Assembly: GCA_945890905.1 (NCBI GenBank)
Contig: CAMDDI010000189.1
Span: forward strand, 1-6,562
Source of the DNA: Bacteriovorax stolpii
GTDB lineage: Bacteria > Bdellovibrionota > Bacteriovoracia > Bacteriovoracales > Bacteriovoracaceae
DNA: 6,562 nt
Direction of reading: 5' to 3'
Below, piece by piece: positions 5,003 through 6,562 of this stretch; within the stretch, counting starts at the first letter, position 1, and every line of letters starts with the position of its first letter. A program made the position numbers and the translations under genes. Below the pieces are notes generated by a model. That model did not search any database, was not told the origin of the DNA, and saw only the letters and a program-made list of their open reading frames with translations.

Positions 5003-6562
5003 ATGCTAACGAGTTTTTCCGAATTCAAATATTATCAATCATTTCGGGTTCCTGTGGAGTCGCGAGATGACGTTCAATTCTTAGTTGAATATGAAAATGA
5101 ACAAGGTAAGTTAGAATTTGTTGATAAGACTAAGCTCATGGACGTAAGTATGTCAGGACTAGGATTTGTCACTACATTTCCTTTGCCTGTAGGAACCATC
5201 CTTCGTTGTTCACTTCAATTTAAAAGACTTCGTTTTGACTTCGGCGCTTCCATTGTGCGGGCCTTTAAAGAAATGGGCACTGGGGACGAAGATTCTATGA
5301 ACTATGGTGCTGAACTTGACCGTGAAGACCACGGGAATATGAAGCGCTTTATCGAACAGTATATTCAATCTCTGCCACCTGAAAGACTTAAAGACAGCTT
5401 AATTCATCTGGCCCTCTCTCAAAATTACTCTTCTGAGAAAGAAGGCTTTGAGATGTTCTCGCTTTTGCTCTCACTCTTTAAAGATATTACTCAATTTGGA
5501 AACAAAGAAAAATTTGTTGAATCCATGCTCGAAGAAATTGTGCGCATCCTTAATGGTCACCGCGCTTCAATCTTTTTAATTAATACAGAAACCAATGAAC
5601 TTGAAGCTGTGGCAGCATTGGGGATTGATAAAGAATTACTCAAATTTGATTATCGTAAAGGGATTGCTGGTTCAGTGTTTACCACTGGAGTGTCACTTAA
5701 TATCGATTGCAAATCGGACAAGGTGAGATTCTCTGAAGATATGGACAAAGTCACTGGCTTTGAAACACGCTCAATCATTTGCAGTCCCATCACCAATCGT
5801 GAAGATAAGATTATTGGTGTGATCGAGATTTTAAATAAACGAAATGAAGACCGTTTTACTGTTGAGGATGAAAAAACAATGAAGGTTTTGGCCTTGATTC
5901 TTTCTTCTGTTTTTCATCAGTACAATCCACTTTCTGAAAAGTCACTTATCCGTCGCTTCTCAACTCCTTATGATCGTGAGTTCGCCTGGATTGGTCGCTC
6001 TCCTCAGACTTCTGAAATCCGTAAATCGATTGTCCGTCTGAAAGATATCGATTCTCCAATGGTTGTTATGGGTGAGCCTGGTGTTGGTAAAAAACTCTTT
6101 GCTCGTATTGTTCATAATGAAGGTAAACGTGGCCTTGCTCCTTTTGAAAGTATTTCTTGTAAAGGTGTGGACGAGAAGCAACTCTGGATAGAAGTTTTTG
6201 GTTCTGAGAATCAAAAGAGTAAACTTGAATCTTGTCCCGGAGGTACAGTGGTCTTTGATGAGATTTCATTTATGCCTATCCACATGCAGGTAAAACTTGT
6301 TGAAGTTTTAAAAAATCGCCGCATTGATGGTTCTAAAATCTCTTTAGATGTTAGAACAATTTTTACCACTTCAAAAAACTTAAAGCAGCTGATGGATGAT
6401 GAAGGGGCATTTAATCCTGATCTCTATCAATACCTCACTACATCTGAAGTTCATATTGAACCTCTTCGTAAACGTGCTCTTGATATTGAAGATCTTCTCA
6501 ATTTTAATCTTAAGCGAGAGTGCCGCAAGCAGGGACTTCTCCTGAAAGATTTCTCTGATAAT
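5003..6562 (+). CDS. PilZ-GAF-AAA+ (sigma-54-activator-like) regulator, 3' truncated by window
   Basis: The frame is open for 520 codons to the window edge, so the C-terminus (where a DNA-binding helix-turn-helix would lie) is not seen. Residues about 14-122 form a PilZ domain, a fold that often binds cyclic-di-GMP. Its D47-x-S49-x-x-G52 motif is present, but the upstream RxxxR motif is not clean (Arg15 and Arg21 only). Residues about 165-305 form a GAF sensor domain. Residues about 328-500 form the AAA+ module of enhancer-binding proteins: Walker A GEPGVGKK (357-364, Lys363), Walker B TVVFDE (415-420), sensor I region RTIFTTSKNL (451-460), and PLRKRALDI (487-495). The GAFTGA loop that contacts sigma-54 is deleted between EVFG (397-400) and GGT (413-415). 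Both arginine-finger positions are also lost (FNPDLYQYL, 470-478). ATP binding looks possible; sigma-54 activation does not. A strong Shine-Dalgarno sets the start. Confidence 0.9.
   Translation, partial: MLTSFSEFKYYQSFRVPVESRDDVQFLVEYENEQGKLEFVDKTKLMDVSMSGLGFVTTFPLPVGTILRCSLQFKRLRFDFGASIVRAFKEMGTGDEDSMNYGAELDREDHGNMKRFIEQYIQSLPPERLKDSLIHLALSQNYSSEKEGFEMFSLLLSLFKDITQFGNKEKFVESMLEEIVRILNGHRASIFLINTETNELEAVAALGIDKELLKFDYRKGIAGSVFTTGVSLNIDCKSDKVRFSEDMDKVTGFETRSIICSPITNREDKIIGVIEILNKRNEDRFTVEDEKTMKVLALILSSVFHQYNPLSEKSLIRRFSTPYDREFAWIGRSPQTSEIRKSIVRLKDIDSPMVVMGEPGVGKKLFARIVHNEGKRGLAPFESISCKGVDEKQLWIEVFGSENQKSKLESCPGGTVVFDEISFMPIHMQVKLVEVLKNRRIDGSKISLDVRTIFTTSKNLKQLMDDEGAFNPDLYQYLTTSEVHIEPLRKRALDIEDLLNFNLKRECRKQGLLLKDFSDN

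Noticed and set aside
5960..6269. Two minus-strand frames antisense to the AAA+ domain
   Set aside because: The plus-strand frame here carries the Walker A and B motifs in a continuous 520-codon frame; the antisense frames have no family resemblance.

Overview
The window reads as a chromosomal segment of an AT-leaning Gram-negative bacterium. The supporting genes are an E. coli-type protoporphyrin ferrochelatase domain, a TatA subunit, an exported MpaA-like murein peptidase, and a large PilZ-GAF-AAA+ regulator. Such multi-domain PilZ/sigma-54-type proteins are common in the Bdellovibrio/Bacteriovorax lineage and other former deltaproteobacteria. That placement is an inference from gene style; no marker gene here proves it. 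I see no mobile element, tRNA, rRNA or CRISPR array.

Layout. (1) On the minus strand, queF (658-134) is followed after 29 bases by the 5' end of tatA (104-1, cut by the window edge). They are probably co-transcribed. (2) Divergent from queF, on the plus strand, is one long uninterrupted gene (755-3151; the frame is open from 707). It encodes a complete ferrochelatase fused to a complete 12-helix MFS transporter. (3) A minus-strand gene (4086-3148) encodes an exported M14 zinc carboxypeptidase resembling murein peptide amidase MpaA. Its stop codon overlaps the stop of the fusion gene by 4 bases, inside an imperfect inverted repeat. (4) Divergent from it, with only 28 bases between start codons, is a RimK-like ATP-grasp ligase gene (4115-4912). 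(5) After a 90-base gap with a sigma-28-like promoter candidate lies a plus-strand gene (5003 to the window end) with PilZ, GAF and sigma-54-activator-type AAA+ domains.

The genes do not form one pathway: they cover queuosine synthesis, haem synthesis, protein export, murein peptide processing, peptide ligation and signalling. Two proteins stand out. The first is the ferrochelatase-MFS fusion, which places the last haem-synthesis enzyme on a membrane transporter and suggests haem or porphyrin handling coupled to transport. The second is the PilZ-GAF-AAA+ protein. It keeps Walker A and B but lacks the GAFTGA loop and both arginine-finger positions, so it is unlikely to act as an ordinary sigma-54 activator. 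Compact overlapping divergent promoters, two of them possibly leaderless, are a secondary theme.
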